From NCBI GenBank assembly GCA_001549895.1, contig AP014719.1:2170001-2234000 (forward strand): a DNA stretch of 64,000 bases. The letters run 5' to 3'. The position numbers and the translations under genes were made by a program. Source of the DNA: Arthrobacter sp. Hiyo8. GTDB taxonomy: Bacteria > Actinomycetota > Actinomycetes > Actinomycetales > Micrococcaceae. Below the pieces are notes generated by a model. That model was not told the origin of the DNA. It made no database searches and saw nothing but the letters and a program-made list of their open reading frames with translations. Position 1 is the first letter of the stretch, and each line of letters starts with the position of its first letter. Positions 1 through 10,254 of the stretch are shown here, in pieces.

Positions 1-105
1 GGGGAGGTATTCGAACGTGGAGGTCGCCAGATAGTAGTCCTCGCCGACCTTGACGACGCTGGGATCGGGGTTGAAGCCGGGAATCAGTGGGTTGGGGAAG
101 TTCAT
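1..105 (-). CDS. Glycoside hydrolase family 43 (beta-xylosidase/arabinosidase type), N-terminus only
   Basis: The 35 residues visible read [16 protein letters not shown]... followed by [16 protein letters not shown]. This is the signature opening of GH43 beta-xylosidases and alpha-arabinofuranosidases, in which the Asp of the NPDPS segment is the general base. The rest lies outside the window. The ATG overlaps the stop of the GH3 gene (ATGA), so the two are translationally coupled. It is the last visible gene of a minus-strand operon that also carries GH1 and GH3 glycosidases and a peptide/cellobiose-type ABC importer. The likely job is trimming xylo- or arabino-oligosaccharides in the cytoplasm, since no signal peptide is seen. 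Family is clear; exact substrate is not. Confidence 0.85.
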   Translation of the reverse strand, partial: MNFPNPLIPGFNPDPSVVKVGEDYYLATSTFEYLP

Positions 106-2607
106 GCAGCGCCTCCAAGTGTGAGAACGGTTTCGAGCGGCAGTTCGGTGACGGAGGTGCCGATGCGCAGGCGGTAGTCACCGGGTTCGTAGGTCCAGCC
201 GTTGTCCCAGTAGGCCAGCAGCCGGGTGGGCACATTGATCACCGCGGTGCGGGTTTCGCCGGGTTCGGCCCATACGGGGCGGAGGCGACGAGCCAGCGCA
301 CGGGACGGTCCACGGCGGAGCCGGCCCGTTCGGCGTAGACCTGCACCACTTGCTTGCCGGGGCGGTGCCGGTGTTGGTGAGGGCCACCGTGAGGGGCACG
401 ATGGCGCCGGGCACCGCCGCTGCGGGGCTTCGGCTGTGTCGAGGGTCCAACGGGTGTAGCCGAGTCCGTGCCCGAATTCGTACGCCGGAGCGGCTCCTGC
501 CTTCAGCCAGGCCCGGTAACCGATGTGGATCCCTCGGTATAGGCCAGTTCCCGTTCGCGTCCGGGGTGGTGTTCAGGACCGGCACGTCCTCCTGGGCCCG
601 GGCCAGGTGGTCGGAAGCCGGCCCCGGGCTCGGCCGCGCCGGTGAGGATGTCGGCGAGGGCGGTGCCGAATTCCTGCCCGCCGAAGTACCCGATGAGGAT
701 CGCCGCCACCTCGTCCCGCCAGGGCAGCAGCACCGGGGACCCGGAGTTCACCACCACCACGGTGCGCGGGTTGGCCGCGGCGACGGCGCGGACCAGGCGG
801 TCCTGCAGGCCCGGAAGCTCCAGGGTGGTGCGGTCGTAGCCTTCGGATTCGACGCGCGAGTTCGTGCCGACCACGACGACGGCGACCTCGGCCGCCGGGC
901 CGCGGCGACGGCGTCGTTGATGAGTGCCTCGGGGTCGGTGTTGTCCGCTTCGAGCCCGATGGTCACAGCCAGGGCGTTGCCCAGGGCGCCGGCGCGCCCG
1001 GCGAGGTCCAGTTCCACCGTCACTTCCAGCGGAACACCCGCCGTGGCCTCGACCGGGACGGAAGCGGAGGGCGGGGCCAGGAACGCCGCACCCAGGTCCG
1101 TGCCCGTGGCCTCGATGGACGCCTCATGCGCCAGGACCCCGTCCACGAAGATCCGCCCGTGCCCCACGGTGGAAAAGCCCAGCCGGATGGTGCCGGTCTC
1201 CTCGGGCGTGTAGTGGGTATGGAACTGGACCATGGAGGACTCCGCGATCGGGGCATCCCCGCCGAACCAGACCAGCGCGGTGGAGCGGCGGTCCTCCGCG
1301 AACAGCTCCTTGCCAGTGGAGGCAAAGAAGCGCACCCTCAGCCCCGGCCGCCCGTGACAGGGTTCCTGAGCTGTTCCAGGGGCAGTTCGGCGATGCCTTC
1401 CTGCACCACCGCGCCCACGGTGTAGCTGACGTTCTCCGGCCTGAACGCCGCACGGATCCCGTCCAGCGGGGTGACGATCCTTTCCGGGACCACGGTCGCG
1501 GACCCGCCGCCCTGGGTCCTGGCATGGCGGGCATTGTGCCCGATCACCGCGACGCCGGTCACGGAGGCGGGAGCCAGCGGCAGCACGCCGTCGTTCTTCA
1601 CCATCACGGTCCCGGCCACGGACGCCTCCCGGCGAACGCGACCGGGTCCTCCCGCTCCGCCGGCTCCGCTGCCACGGGTTCGAAACCCTCCAGGGCGCCC
1701 ACCCGGGCGGCGAGCTGCAGGATCCGCAACACCTTCCGGTCAACCGCGGCCTCCGGAACCGTGCCGCACTTCACCGCCAGCACCAGCGCCGAACCCCACG
1801 GACCCTCCGGACCCGGCATCACGAGGTCCTGGGAGTGCTTCGCGCTGTCCACGCTGCGCACCGCGGTCCAGTCGCTGATCACCACGCCGTCGAAACCCCA
1901 CTCCGTGTTCAGCGGGGTTTCCAGCAGCTCGTTCTCCGTGGCCGTGGCGCCGTTGACCGAGTTGTACGCGCTCATCACCAGCCACGCCTTCGAGTCCACA
2001 ATGGCCTTCTCGAACGCCAGCAGGTACAGCTCCCGCAAGGGCCGCTCCGCCACCTTCACATCCACCGTGAACCGGTCCGTCTCCGAATCGTTGGCCACGT
2101 AATGCTTGGGGGTCGCACCGACGCCGTTGCGCTGCACCCCGGCCACATACGCCGCCGCGAGCTCCGCGGTCAGGACCGGGTCCTCACTGAACGCCTCGAA
2201 ATGCCGGCCGCCCAGCGGGGAACGGTGCAGGTTGATCGTCGGGCCCAGCACCACATCGACGCCCTTCCGGCGGGCCTCGACCGCCGACGCAGCCCCAAAC
2301 GGTCCGCCATCGCGGGATCCCAGGACGAGCTGATCGCCGTCGCGGACGGGAAATTCATCGACGGCGCCCGCTCATCCCACACCTCGCCACGCACCCCCGT
2401 CGGCCCGTCTGAGAACAACATCCGCCGCAACCCGATCTTCTCCACCGGCCACGTCGTCCAGAAATCCCGGCCCGTCAGCAACCGCACCTTCTCCTCCAGG
2501 CTCAGCCGGGCCAGCAGGGACTCGAGGCGTTGGTCGATGGTCTGGTCGGTGAGGAGTTCCATGGTGGCTTTCTTGTCTGACTTGAGGGATGAAGTGTCGA
2601 TGCTCAT
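102..2607 (-). CDS. GH3 beta-glucosidase with inserted PA14 domain; frame broken many times
   Basis: The first part reads [13 protein letters not shown]... then [18 protein letters not shown] and [10 protein letters not shown], the GH3 N-terminal barrel. The VISDW motif holds the catalytic Asp nucleophile. A PA14-like domain follows ([24 protein letters not shown]), then the alpha/beta sandwich (GYFGGQEFG) and a C-terminal fibronectin-like domain ending [11 protein letters not shown]. The pieces lie in all three frames, with breaks near 2285, 1620, 1370, 890, 610 and several between 580 and 230. The breaks look like lost bases in G/C runs, so the natural gene is probably intact and about 835 codons. 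Start and stop both overlap neighbours as ATGA. It should hydrolyse beta-linked gluco- or xylo-oligosaccharides imported by the adjacent transporter. Confidence 0.85.
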
Positions 2608-4034
2608 GCGGTGGCACCCGTGGTGACTGCGGCTACTGAGCGCTGGGCGGCAATGATGTCCCGGTACCAGTACGCGCTCCACTTGGGGATGCGGGCCTGG
2701 GTGCCGTAGTCCACGTAGACCAGCCCGAAGCGCTTGTCGTAGCCTTCGGCCCATTCGAAGTTGTCCATGAAGGACCACGCGAAGTAGCCGCGGACGTCCA
2801 CGCCGTCGGCGATCGCCTCGCCTACCGCGGAAATGTAGCCGCGCAGGTAGTCGATGCGTTCGGGGTCGCGGACCTCGCCGTTCGGATCCACGTAGTCGTG
2901 GAACGTGGCGCCGTTTTCCGTGACGTACAGCGGAAGGGAGGTGTACTCGGCGGCGACCCGCTTGAGTACCGCTTTGAGTGCCGCGGGCGTATTGGACCAA
3001 CCGAACGACGACGGCGCTGGCAGCACGTGCGTCCAGCTTGCCCCTCCAGGGGCTGCTTCGTCCGCGGAAACCAGCATGTTGGTGTAGTGGTTGATTCCGG
3101 CAAAGTCCCCGGGTGCCGAGATGATGGCCAGGTCCCCGGGCTGGACGAGGTCTTCGGCCGAGGCATCCTCACCGGTGGCGGTCAGCCCGTACTGGCCGTA
3201 GGCCGCGATGGTGGACTCGGCGTAGCTGCCCCGGTAGACGGGGTCCAGGAAGATCCGGTTGCTGACGGCGTCCCAGTATTCCGTGGCCTTGCGGTCGGCT
3301 TCGGAATCGCTCGCCGGGTTGAGGTTGCCGATGATATTGGTGATGCCCACCTTGGCCTCAGGGCGGCGGGCACGGAATTCGGCCAGCGCCAAGCCATGGG
3401 CCAGGAGCAAATGATGGGCTGCGCGCACGGCGAGGCGGTCGTCCTTGATGCCTGGGGCCTGCATTCCCCAGGAGTGGCCAAGGAAGGCCGCGCACATCGG
3501 CTCGTTGATGGTGATCCAGTACTCGGCAAGGTCACCCAACGCCTCGGCCACGAGCCCTGCGTACTCCCCGAAACGGTAGGCCGTGTGCCGGGCCGGCCAG
3601 CCGCCGTCGTCCTGCAGTGCCTGTGGCAGGTCCCAGTGGTAGAGCGTCACGTACGGGGTGATGCCGCGGGCTGCGCAGCCCGCCAGCAGGTCACGGTAAA
3701 AGCGCACGCCTTCCGGGTTGAGCGGGCCGACGCCGGTGGGCTGCAGCCGGGACCAGGACAAGGACAGCCGGTAAGACGGGATGCCCAGCTCCACCATGAG
3801 GTCAAGGTCCTGTTCCCAGCGGTGGAAGTGGTCGCAGGCGATGTCCCCGTTGTCACCGTGGATGGTGGTGCCCGGCTGGTGGGAGAAGGTGTCCCAGATG
3901 CTCTGGCCGCGTCCGCCCTCGTTGACGGCACCTTCGATTTGGTACGCGGCGGTGGCCACGCCCCAGGCGAAGTCGGCGGGAAACGTTGCGGCCGGGGAGA
4001 GTTCCGGGCTCGCGGACAGTGGCGGCTGAGTCAT
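2604..4034 (-). CDS. GH1 beta-glucosidase
   Basis: Intact, 476 residues, the usual size for bacterial GH1. It opens with FPADFAWGVATAAYQIEG and has the acid/base motif TINEPM and the nucleophile motif YVTENGA. It ends near FGLVYVDYGTQARIPKWSAYWY, the typical GH1 C-terminus. The ATG at 4034 directly precedes the FAWGVATAAYQIEG core. No signal peptide, so cytoplasmic. The stop overlaps the GH3 start as ATGA. With the upstream transporter it suggests uptake and intracellular hydrolysis of cellobiose-like beta-glucosides. Confidence 0.93.
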   Translation of the reverse strand: MTQPPLSASPELSPAATFPADFAWGVATAAYQIEGAVNEGGRGQSIWDTFSHQPGTTIHGDNGDIACDHFHRWEQDLDLMVELGIPSYRLSLSWSRLQPTGVGPLNPEGVRFYRDLLAGCAARGITPYVTLYHWDLPQALQDDGGWPARHTAYRFGEYAGLVAEALGDLAEYWITINEPMCAAFLGHSWGMQAPGIKDDRLAVRAAHHLLLAHGLALAEFRARRPEAKVGITNIIGNLNPASDSEADRKATEYWDAVSNRIFLDPVYRGSYAESTIAAYGQYGLTATGEDASAEDLVQPGDLAIISAPGDFAGINHYTNMLVSADEAAPGGASWTHVLPAPSSFGWSNTPAALKAVLKRVAAEYTSLPLYVTENGATFHDYVDPNGEVRDPERIDYLRGYISAVGEAIADGVDVRGYFAWSFMDNFEWAEGYDKRFGLVYVDYGTQARIPKWSAYWYRDIIAAQRSVAAVTTGATA

Positions 4035-4087
4035 GGGCTCGCCTTTCGTGGGTCTGTGTTTGTTCTGAAGGTGGGGCTGGCAGCGGG

Positions 4088-4946
4088 TCAGGCCACGCCG
4101 GCCTGGACGTTCTGCTGATGCTGGATGTCCAGCAAGCGCAGGCGGTCGGCGCGGCGCTGGGCTTGCCGGTCCGGATCGGGGACCGGGGCGGCCATGAAGA
4201 GCCTCTGGGTGTAGGGATGCTCCGGTTCTCCGGTGACTTGCTCTCCGTCGCCCCATTCGACGATTTCGCCGTGATACATCACGGCGACGCGGTGGCTGAG
4301 GTGGCGGACCACCGCGAGGTCATGGGAGACAAAGAGGTAGGCGACGCCGGTGCGTTCCTGGATCTCGATGAAAAGGTCCAGCACCGTGGCTTGGGTGGAG
4401 AGGTCCAGGGCCGAGACGGGTTCGTCGCACACGATCAGCTTCGGATCCAGTGCCAGGGCCCGGGCGATGGCGATGCGTTGGCGCTGCCCGCCGGAGAACT
4501 CGCGCGGCAGCCGGTGGGCGGCGCCGTGCGGCAACCGGACCTGGTCCAGCAGCTCGGCGACCCGCTTGTTGGCGGCCTGGCGTTCCACTTTCCGGACTGT
4601 GAGCGGCTCGGTGAGGATCTGCTCGATGGTCATGGACGGGTTGAGCGAGGTGTACGGATCCTGGAACACCACCTGGATCTCGTGGCTGAGCTCCTTGCGC
4701 TGGGCGCGCGTGGCTTGGGAGATTTCCTGGCGCGGTACTTGATGCTTCCCCGGTGACCGGGGCGAGCCCCAGCACGGCGCGGCCCAGCGTGGTCTTGCCG
4801 GATCCCGACTCCCCCACCAGGCCCACCGTCTCGCCGGGGCGGATGTCGAGGGAAACGCCCTTGAGGGCCTTGAACGGTTCCTTCCGGAAGCCCTTGAGGG
4901 GATATTCGACGACGACGTCCCGGACGTCGAGCAGTGTTTCGGTCAT
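4088..4946 (-). CDS. ABC transporter ATP-binding protein, DppF/OppF type
   Basis: The opening MTETLLDVRDVVVEYP has the Walker A segment GLVGESGSGKTT. The second part carries the Q-loop VVFQDPYTSLNPS, the signature FSGGQRQRIAIARAL and Walker B LIVCDEPVSALD. The C-terminal HPYTQRLFMAAPVPDP is characteristic of the oligopeptide/dipeptide ATPase group. One frame break near 4715-4740 fits two lost G residues. The start overlaps the stop of the fused permease-ATPase gene. It pairs with that ATPase to drive import. In this family transporters handle peptides, opines or cello-oligosaccharides; the glycosidase neighbours favour a sugar. Confidence 0.9.
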
Positions 4947-6806
4947 GGCTTCACTCCTGTCAGGCTGGTGAGGGATCCGTCGGTGCTCATGGGTGCCTTG
5001 CTTTCGATGGGGCCGTTCGTGAGCGGGCCGCGCGGTGCCGCATCCTCGAGGATCGCTTCCAACAGTTGCCGGGTGTACGGGTGGCGGGCGTCCTTGAAGA
5101 TGGTCCGGACGGGCCCGGTTTCCACGACACGGCCTGTCTGCATCACGGTCACGCGGTCGCACAGATCGGCGACGACACCGAAGTTGTGGGTCACCAGGAT
5201 GACGCCCATTTTCAGCTCGTCCTGGAGTTCGCGCAGCAGGTCGAGCACTTCGGCCTGCACCGTGACGTCCAATGCCGTAGTGGGCTCGTCCGCGATAAGC
5301 AAGTCCGGCTCACAGGAAACCGCGCCGGCGATTAGCACCCGCTGCGCCATGCCTCCGGAGATCTCGTGCGGGTAGGCGTTGAAGGTCCGTTCGGGGTGGG
5401 GAATCCCCACTTTGGCCAGCAGGGCCAGTGCACGCTTCCGGGCTTCCGCCTTGGAGATGCCGAGGCATACCCGCATGGGCTCCATGAGCTGGCTGCCGAT
5501 CGTGAAGGCGGCGTCCAGGTTGCTCATGGGTTCCTGCGGGATATAGGCGATGCGCTGGCCGCGGACCTTCGTCATTTCCTTTTCCGAGAGGCGGGCCAGG
5601 TCCGTGCCGTCGAAGATGATGGAGCCACCCGTGACACGTCCGCCCTGCGGCAGGAGCCGGAGGATAGAGAAGGCGGTCTGGGTCTTGCCCGAGCCGGACT
5701 CGCCCACCAGCCCGTGAACCTCGCCCCGGCGGACCGTGAGGCCCACATGGTTCACCACATGGGTGGTGGAACCGTCGGGCTGGTCGTAGCCGACGCCCAG
5801 GTCGGTGACCTCCAGAAGGACCTCACCGGCGCTAGCAGTGCCTGCACCGGCGGGTGTTTCAGGATGCACCACGGCCGGCTCGCCGCGCTTGGCGGCAGCT
5901 TCTGCGGCGTCGACGACGGCGGCCCCTTGCGGCGGCGCTTGACCGGCCCGCGGCTGCGCTCGAGTTCGTCGCGCATCGCATTGGCCAGCAGGGTCAGCGC
6001 GATGCAGACGACGCCGAGGACGAGGCTTGGCCACAGGACAAGGGTGGGTGCCTTGTAGAGGTTGATGAAGCCGTCGTTGAGCATGCTCCCCCACGTGGGG
6101 ATGTTGAGGTCGCCCAAGCCGAGGAATTCCAGGCCGGCCTGGATGGCGATGGCGATGCCAAGGACCATGGCGGACTGGATGATGACGGGTGCGCGCACCA
6201 CCGTGAGGATGTGGCGGCCGATGATCCGGAAATCACTGAGCCCGGAGACCCGTGCCGCGTCGACGTACAGTTCGTTGCGCACCGCCGTCACGCAGGCGTA
6301 CACCAAGCGGAAGTAGGCCGGGGAAAGCAGGACGCCGAAGATCATCATGGACAACCACATCGATGGCCCCACGACGGCCCGCGCGGCCAGCAGGATGACG
6401 ATGCCGGGCATCGCCATGAGCAGGCCGGTGAGCCATGAGGATACCGAATCGAACCAGCCGCCGTAGTATCCGGCCACCAGGCCGCCGGTGACGCCGATCG
6501 CGACGGCGACAACCAGCGCCAACAGCGCCCGGCCAAGCTGAACTGTCCAGCGAAGAGCAGACGACTGAAGACGTCACGGCCGGCACTGTCCGCACCCAGC
6601 ACGTGGTCAGGGCCGGACTTGGCCAGGACCGCCTGCAGGCTGGCCAGCCCTGGGTCGTGCGTTGCGAGCACAGGTGCCAGCACCGCGGCCAAAGCCACGA
6701 TCGCGAGGACCAGCATGGATACGGCGCCGGTGGGGTTCGTGAGGAGCTTGCGGAACAAGGAGACTTTGGCTGCCTGGGTGGGCAGTGCGATGGAAGTGTC
6801 GATCAT
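4943..6806 (-). CDS. Fused ABC permease-ATPase (DppC-DppD type)
   Basis: From the ATG at 6806 the first third is a BPD_transp_1 permease. It has an N-terminal membrane helix (GAVSMLVLAIVALAAVLAPVL), AGRDVFSRLLFAGQFSL and the EAA-type loop ELYVDAARVSGLSDFRII. A charged and Ala-rich linker after RDELERSRGPVKRRRKG runs into an ATPase domain with no separate start. The ATPase has Walker A GLVGESGSGKTQTA, signature EISGGMAQRVLIA, Walker B LLIADEPTTALD and the C-terminal HPYTRQLLEA. Breaks near 6535 and 5930 are each repaired by one G in a G run. With the second repaired, permease and ATPase become one protein of about 620 residues. Such fusions are known in actinobacterial peptide/nickel-type importers. 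Confidence 0.85.
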
Positions 6807-7743
6807 GACAGCCGAACTTTCGGGTTGAGCCAGCCTTGGGCGAGGTCGATGATGAGGTTGACGATCACCACGATGGCGGCGGTGGCGACGACGACGCCCA
6901 TCACCACCGGGATGTCCCCTGGCTGGTGGCGGCAACGGCGATCTGCCCGAGGCCGGGCAGCGCGAAAATCTGTTCAACGATCACGGCACCGCCGAGCAGG
7001 CCGATGAACTGGACCGCGAGGACTGCCAGGGCAGGACCGCCGGCGTTGCGCAGTACATGCCTGTACACCACCCGGTTGAAGGAGAGGCCGCGGGCCCGGA
7101 GCGTGCGGACATAATCCTGGCGGAGGGCATCGATCAGGGAGCCCCGGACCTGCTGGACCACCGAGGCGATACAGCCGATCGAAAGGGCGATGATCGGCAA
7201 GGTGACCGTGGCCGCCCAGCCGCCGAACGACGTCGTAATCGGTACATAGCCGGTGGCCTTGAACCACTTGAGGTTCAAGGCGAACAGGGACACGAGTCCC
7301 AAAGCGATGAGGAAGCCGGGAATCGCGAATCCCAGGACGCCCACGAACTGGACCACGCGGTCCACCCAGCCCCGGCGCACTGCGGCCAGGACAGCGATGA
7401 CCACGGAGATCACGGCCGCGATGATGGTGGCGCCCAACACCAGGGAGAGGGTCACCGATACCCGGCTGGTGACGCCGGTGCTGACCAGTTGGCCGTTGAA
7501 CCACGAGCGTCCAAGGTCGCCGGTGACGGCGTGGGTGAGCCAATCCCAGTACTGGACCACGAGCGGGCGGTTCAGACCCAGCTGGGAAGCCTTCAGGGTC
7601 ACCTGGGCCTGGCTGGCTGTGGGGCCCACGATGCGGCGGGCGATGTCGCCGCCACCCGCGTACAGCAGCAAGTAGGCGACCGTTGTAATGACGAACAGCA
7701 GGAGGACGCCCGAAAGCAGGCGGCGCAGCACGAAACGGTACAT
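6803..7743 (-). CDS. ABC transporter permease, DppB type
   Basis: The start MYRFVLRRLLSGVLLLFVITT is typical of DppB/OppB. Downstream are RPLVVQYWDWLTHAVTGDLG and the EAA loop RQDYVRTLRARGLSFNRVVYRH. A Shine-Dalgarno AAGGAAC precedes the ATG at 7743; a TTG just upstream is in frame but less well placed. The frame breaks near 6920 inside a G run. Restoring one G continues to a C-terminus ending in PKVRLS with a stop that overlaps the next start as ATGA. It forms the membrane channel with the fused permease-ATPase. Confidence 0.9.
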
Positions 7744-7830
7744 CAAAGTTCCTTAAGGGAAGGTTCCTGGGGCCGCCGGGCCCGGACCGCGGCTTGGGTC
7801 AGCACGTGGTCCGGTCCCGGCGGCTGTCCG

Positions 7831-9349
7831 CTAGGAGGCGGGAGAGAAGGACCAGATGAACGGGTAGGCGTTACCCGTCTGGACCTCGACCTTAGTCTTG
7901 GCGTCGGTGACGAAGCTGGACTGCGGGCGGTACCACGGAGCGAACCATGCCTGCTCCACGATGTATTTGTTCAGTTCCTTCGCGGCGGCTGTCTGCTCAT
8001 CGGTAGAACCGACGTGGATCTTGTTGATCAGCTCGTCCACCTTCGGGTCCTCGTACTTGTACGGGTTCCACGGGGCACCGGAGCGATCTTCATGTTGATC
8101 AGCTGCCAGTCGGACTGCTGCTCCAGGATCATGTAACTCACGCCATACTTCGGTGCCAGGAGGTCGGCGATGAAGTTGTTGCCCGTGTCCGTGAACTCCG
8201 CCGTGATGCCGACGTCCTTGAGCTGCTGCGTGATGAGCGCAGGGAGGGTGTTGCCCATGAGCGCCGAGGACGGCAGCTTCAGGGTCAGCCGCTGGCGTAT
8301 CCGGCCTGGGCAAGCAGTTCCTTGGCCTTGGCAGGGTTGTAGGCGTAGCGGGAGTCCAGGGACTTGTCATAGGCAGCCGACGACGGCGGGAACACCTGGG
8401 TGGTCAGCTCGCCATAGCCCTGGCCGATTGACTGCAGCATCGCCTTGGTGTCGAAGGCGTAGTTGAGTGCCTGCCGGACGCGGACGTCCTTGAGCGCGGG
8501 TTGGTGGTTCCGGCCCGGTCAAACAGGATGAGCCCTGCCCAGTTCAGCTGGAGTGGGTTGACCTTGTACCCGGCAGCCTGGATCTCGGTGAGCGTGTTGT
8601 TGTCGGCGGTGTTGGCGGCGTTGAGCTGTCCGGACTTGATGGCGTTCAGCAGGGAGGTCTGGTCACCGTAGACGTTGAGGACAAGGTTGTCGTAGTGCAC
8701 CAAACTCTTGTCCAGTAATTCGGGTTGCGGTGGTAGCTGTAGGACGTGCCGGTCACGGTGGCGGCGGTATCCAGCACATACGGACCGGAGCCGACGGGTT
8801 TGGTGGCGATGTCGGCGTTGCCGAAGGACGCCGGGCTCTGCATGAAGGACGCGTCCTTGGACAGGTAGTTCAGGAACGCCGGGTCCGGGGCGGACAGGGT
8901 CAGTTCCAGCGTGGTTGCGTCCACGGCTTTGGCAGTCTTCAGTGCCGCCATGAACTGTGCATCCGGAGACGTTCCTGCCTTGAAGCGCTCAAGGTTCTGC
9001 TTCGCGGCGTCGGCATTGAAGGGGTGCCATCGGTGAACTTGACGTCGTCACGCAGGGTGAGCGTCAGGACGGTCTTGTCCGCGTTGTACTTCCAGTCTTT
9101 GGCCAGCATCGGCACGAGCGAGCCATCCGGCTTCATCCGGATCAAAGTGTCGTACACGGCTTGGTAGAACGGCGACAGGTTGGCGAACTCGGACTGGTTT
9201 GCAGCGAAGGTCTTGGGCGCCAACAGCGCGCCCAGGGTCAGGGTTTGGGAGGACTGGTCCTGGGGGGCGGCGGCTCCGCCACCACCACAAGCAGTGAGCC
9301 CCAGGGCAACAGCCGCAATGACTGCGGCCATTCGCTTGGATCGGAACAT
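7831..9349 (-). CDS. Extracellular solute-binding lipoprotein, family 5 (ABC importer)
   Basis: The N-terminus MFRSKRMAAVIAAVALGLTA then CGGGG is a lipoprotein signal with a lipobox Cys. Family-5 binding protein features follow: YDTLIRMKPDGSLVPMLAKDW, LTLRDDVKFTDGTP, VGSGPYVL and YHRNPNYW. Breaks near 9028, 8712, 8505, 8290 and 8085 all look like single lost bases; at 8712, restoring a G in GG gives NYWDKSLVHYDNL. The stop is at 7831. This group binds peptides, nickel or cello-oligosaccharides outside the membrane. It is the first gene of the minus-strand operon and faces the palindrome shared with the divergent TetR gene. Confidence 0.88.
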
Positions 9350-9414
9350 CTTTGGTCCCTTTCACGATCAGTGGCGTCCACCATGGACGGCCATTGGGAA
9401 AGACCGTAACATCA

Positions 9415-9438
9415 AAAACCTAGTGACCACTAGGTTTT
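9415..9438. promoter_or_regulatory. 24-bp palindrome, probable TetR operator
   Basis: Arms AAAACCTAGTG and CACTAGGTTTT are perfect inverted repeats around a 2-bp centre. The site lies 65 bp upstream of the binding-protein start and 97 bp upstream of the divergent TetR start. Length and position fit a TetR-family dimer operator controlling both directions. No experiment supports this; it is read from symmetry and position. Confidence 0.75.
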
Positions 9439-9534
9439 AGCCGAACTTTTTGAATCGTTATGAAATGTGACGACGCGCACAGTGGTTGACCAATTGATGG
9501 ACTTATTGAAAATCGACGTTGTTAGGGTTGATCC

Positions 9535-10169
9535 ATGAAAGAGACGGCGGGCGGCATCCAGCCCGAAACGGTGCGCCGAGGGCGCCGCGGGACTTATGCC
9601 AAGACGGAGGCCCGGAGGCAGGAAATCCTGAAGGCCGCCTTCGACGTCTTTTCATCCTCGGGATACCGCTCGGGCTCGCTGAAGGACGTGGCGGACAAAG
9701 TGGGCCTGACCCAAGCAGGGCTCCTGCACCACTTTCCCAGCAAGGAAGCCTTGCTTGAGGCAGTCTTGACCTTCCGCGACGACGAGTCCGCGATCTACAC
9801 CGGGGCCCTGGATGCCAAGGGTGCGGACTTGCTGCACGCCATGGTGGATCTGACCCGGCACAACACCACCATCCCAGGCCTCGTGGCGCTGTACTGCGTA
9901 CTGTCCGCGGAAGCCACTGACCCCGAGCACCCCGCCACGAGTACTTTCTTGAACGGTACGAGCGGGTACGCGGCTTGCTGAGCGATGCTTTCTCGCACAT
10001 GGCGGACGAAGGCACGTTACGGCCCGGCGTCGCGCCTGCCACAGCGGCACGCCAGCTGACCGCGCTCATGGACGGCTTGCAGGTCCAGTGGCTTCTCGAC
10101 AACGATTCCGTGGACATGCCCTCCGAAGTCGCGGCCTACTTGAATGCCGTCACGACCGAAAGCTTTTAG
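9535..10169 (+). CDS. TetR-family transcriptional regulator
   Basis: Residues about 22-70 form the TetR helix-turn-helix: ARRQEILKAAFDVFSSSGYR then LKDVADKVGLTQAGLLHHFPSKEALL. The rest is a helical ligand-binding domain ending YLNAVTTESF. The frame breaks near 9940; adding one G gives HPATEYFLERYERVRGLL and joins the two halves into about 211 residues. It is divergent from the transporter-glycosidase operon and separated from it by the 9415-9438 palindrome. It is most simply the local repressor, relieved by a sugar from the imported oligosaccharide. Confidence 0.88.
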
Positions 10170-10235
10170 CCCAACTAACTCGCAGTAAGTGTCGTTATGA
10201 GCCCTCAAAACGACATCTACTGCTAGTCAGTTGGG
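10170..10235. repeat. Dispersed near-palindromic repeat, copy 1
   Basis: Begins CCCAACTAACTCGCAG directly after the TetR stop and ends ACTGCTAGTCAGTTGGG. The inner arms are TGTCGTT and AACGACA around GAGCCCTC. It lies between convergent genes. Three further copies are at 15460, 29704 and 52027. It can fold into a long hairpin, so a transcription-stopping role is possible. Confidence 0.85.
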
Positions 10236-10254
10236 TGGGCCGGGGGCTCAGGCG

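Noticed and set aside
350..2102. Long plus-strand open frames over the GH3 gene
   Set aside because: They are GC-rich shadows with Arg/Pro-rich products; the minus-strand frames carry clear GH3 motifs.
102..2607. GH3 gene as a true pseudogene
   Set aside because: The breaks match the single-base loss pattern seen throughout the window, and start and stop overlaps with neighbours are preserved.
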